In this document: positions 12,944 through 13,115 of the stretch, piece by piece
How positions within the stretch are numbered: position 1 is the stretch's first letter
Layout of the letters: each line of letters opens with the position of its first letter
Assembly (NCBI GenBank): GCA_964422195.1
Contig: CAYRAF010000033.1
Location: forward strand, 1-13,115
Direction: 5' to 3'
DNA: 13,115 nucleotides
Origin: CALVUP01 sp964422195
Lineage (GTDB): Bacteria > Bacillota_I > Bacilli_A > RF39 > UBA660
Translations under genes and position numbers: made by a program
Notes under the pieces: model-generated
The model's database searches: none
Told to the model about the DNA's origin: nothing
The model's input: the letters and a program-made list of their open reading frames with translations, nothing else

Positions 12944-13115
12944 ATGGCTAAAATTACAAAAGATGAATTCATTAGTGCTTTAAAGGAAATGAACTTATTA
13001 GAAATTAAAGAATTAGTAGATGCTATGAAGGAGGAATTTGGTGTTGATCCATCAGCTGTAGCTGTTGCTGCTGCACCTGCTGCTGGAGATGCTGCTGGAG
13101 ATGCTGCACCTGCTG
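12944..13115 (+). CDS. rplL: 50S ribosomal protein L7/L12 (5' part, truncated by window end)
   Basis: Stalk protein that recruits translation factors. The frame opens at ATG 12944, 8 bases after GGAGG (12931-12935), with MAKITKDEFISALKEMNLLE, then IKELVDAMKEEFGVDPSAVAV, the N-terminal dimerisation domain that binds L10. The Ala/Gly/Pro/Asp-rich hinge follows (AAAPAAGDAAGDAAPA) and includes a small GDAA repeat. The window ends in the hinge after 57 codons; the C-terminal factor-binding domain lies beyond. It is cotranscribed with rplJ. Confidence 0.95.
   Translation, partial: MAKITKDEFISALKEMNLLEIKELVDAMKEEFGVDPSAVAVAAAPAAGDAAGDAAPA

Overview
This is an AT-rich window, by eye about 70 % A+T, from a bacterium with Gram-positive (Bacillota) gene order. 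Every coding sequence lies on the + strand and intergenic gaps are short. The backbone lysS - clpC - mrnC - rlmB - sigma factor - secE - nusG - rplK - rplA - rplJ - rplL follows the order of the Bacillus subtilis lysS-to-rplL segment. Most of the genes known between those markers in B. subtilis are missing (ctsR, mcsA, mcsB, radA, disA, gltX, cysS, yacP, rpmG). Together with the base composition this suggests a small-genome, possibly uncultured gut-type member of the Bacilli or a Mollicutes-related lineage; that placement is inference. All 16 genes that end in the window stop with TAA or TAG, never TGA.

Layout. Positions 1-1071 hold the 3' part of lysS and its terminator. Positions 1090-2560 are a self-contained unit: promoter, a YfcC/DcuC-like membrane transporter gene, terminator. 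Positions 2619-4907 encode ClpC. Positions 4911-5672 are another self-contained unit for a YugP-like membrane zinc peptidase. Positions 5698-7341 are a tight RNA-processing and sigma-factor cluster (mrnC, rlmB overlapping, sigH-like).

Positions 7315-9941 are an accessory insert in the normally conserved sigH-secE interval. It has its own extended -10 promoter and encodes a TasA-like plus LamG surface protein, a tail-anchored protein with faint protein-kinase resemblance, an unlisted 31-residue acidic microprotein, and a basic helical protein whose start codon overlaps the microprotein's stop. This is the best candidate here for an undescribed system.

Positions 9949-13115 are the secretion, transcription and ribosome block. 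secE-nusG has a TTGACA promoter and a small structured leader. rplK-rplA has a promoter with two RNA elements resembling the L1-binding site of 23S rRNA, one before each gene. rplJ-rplL has a perfect-consensus promoter and an L10 leader ending in an intrinsic terminator. The window ends inside rplL. No tRNA, rRNA, insertion sequence or CRISPR array was seen, and no gene-free stretch exceeds about 160 bases.
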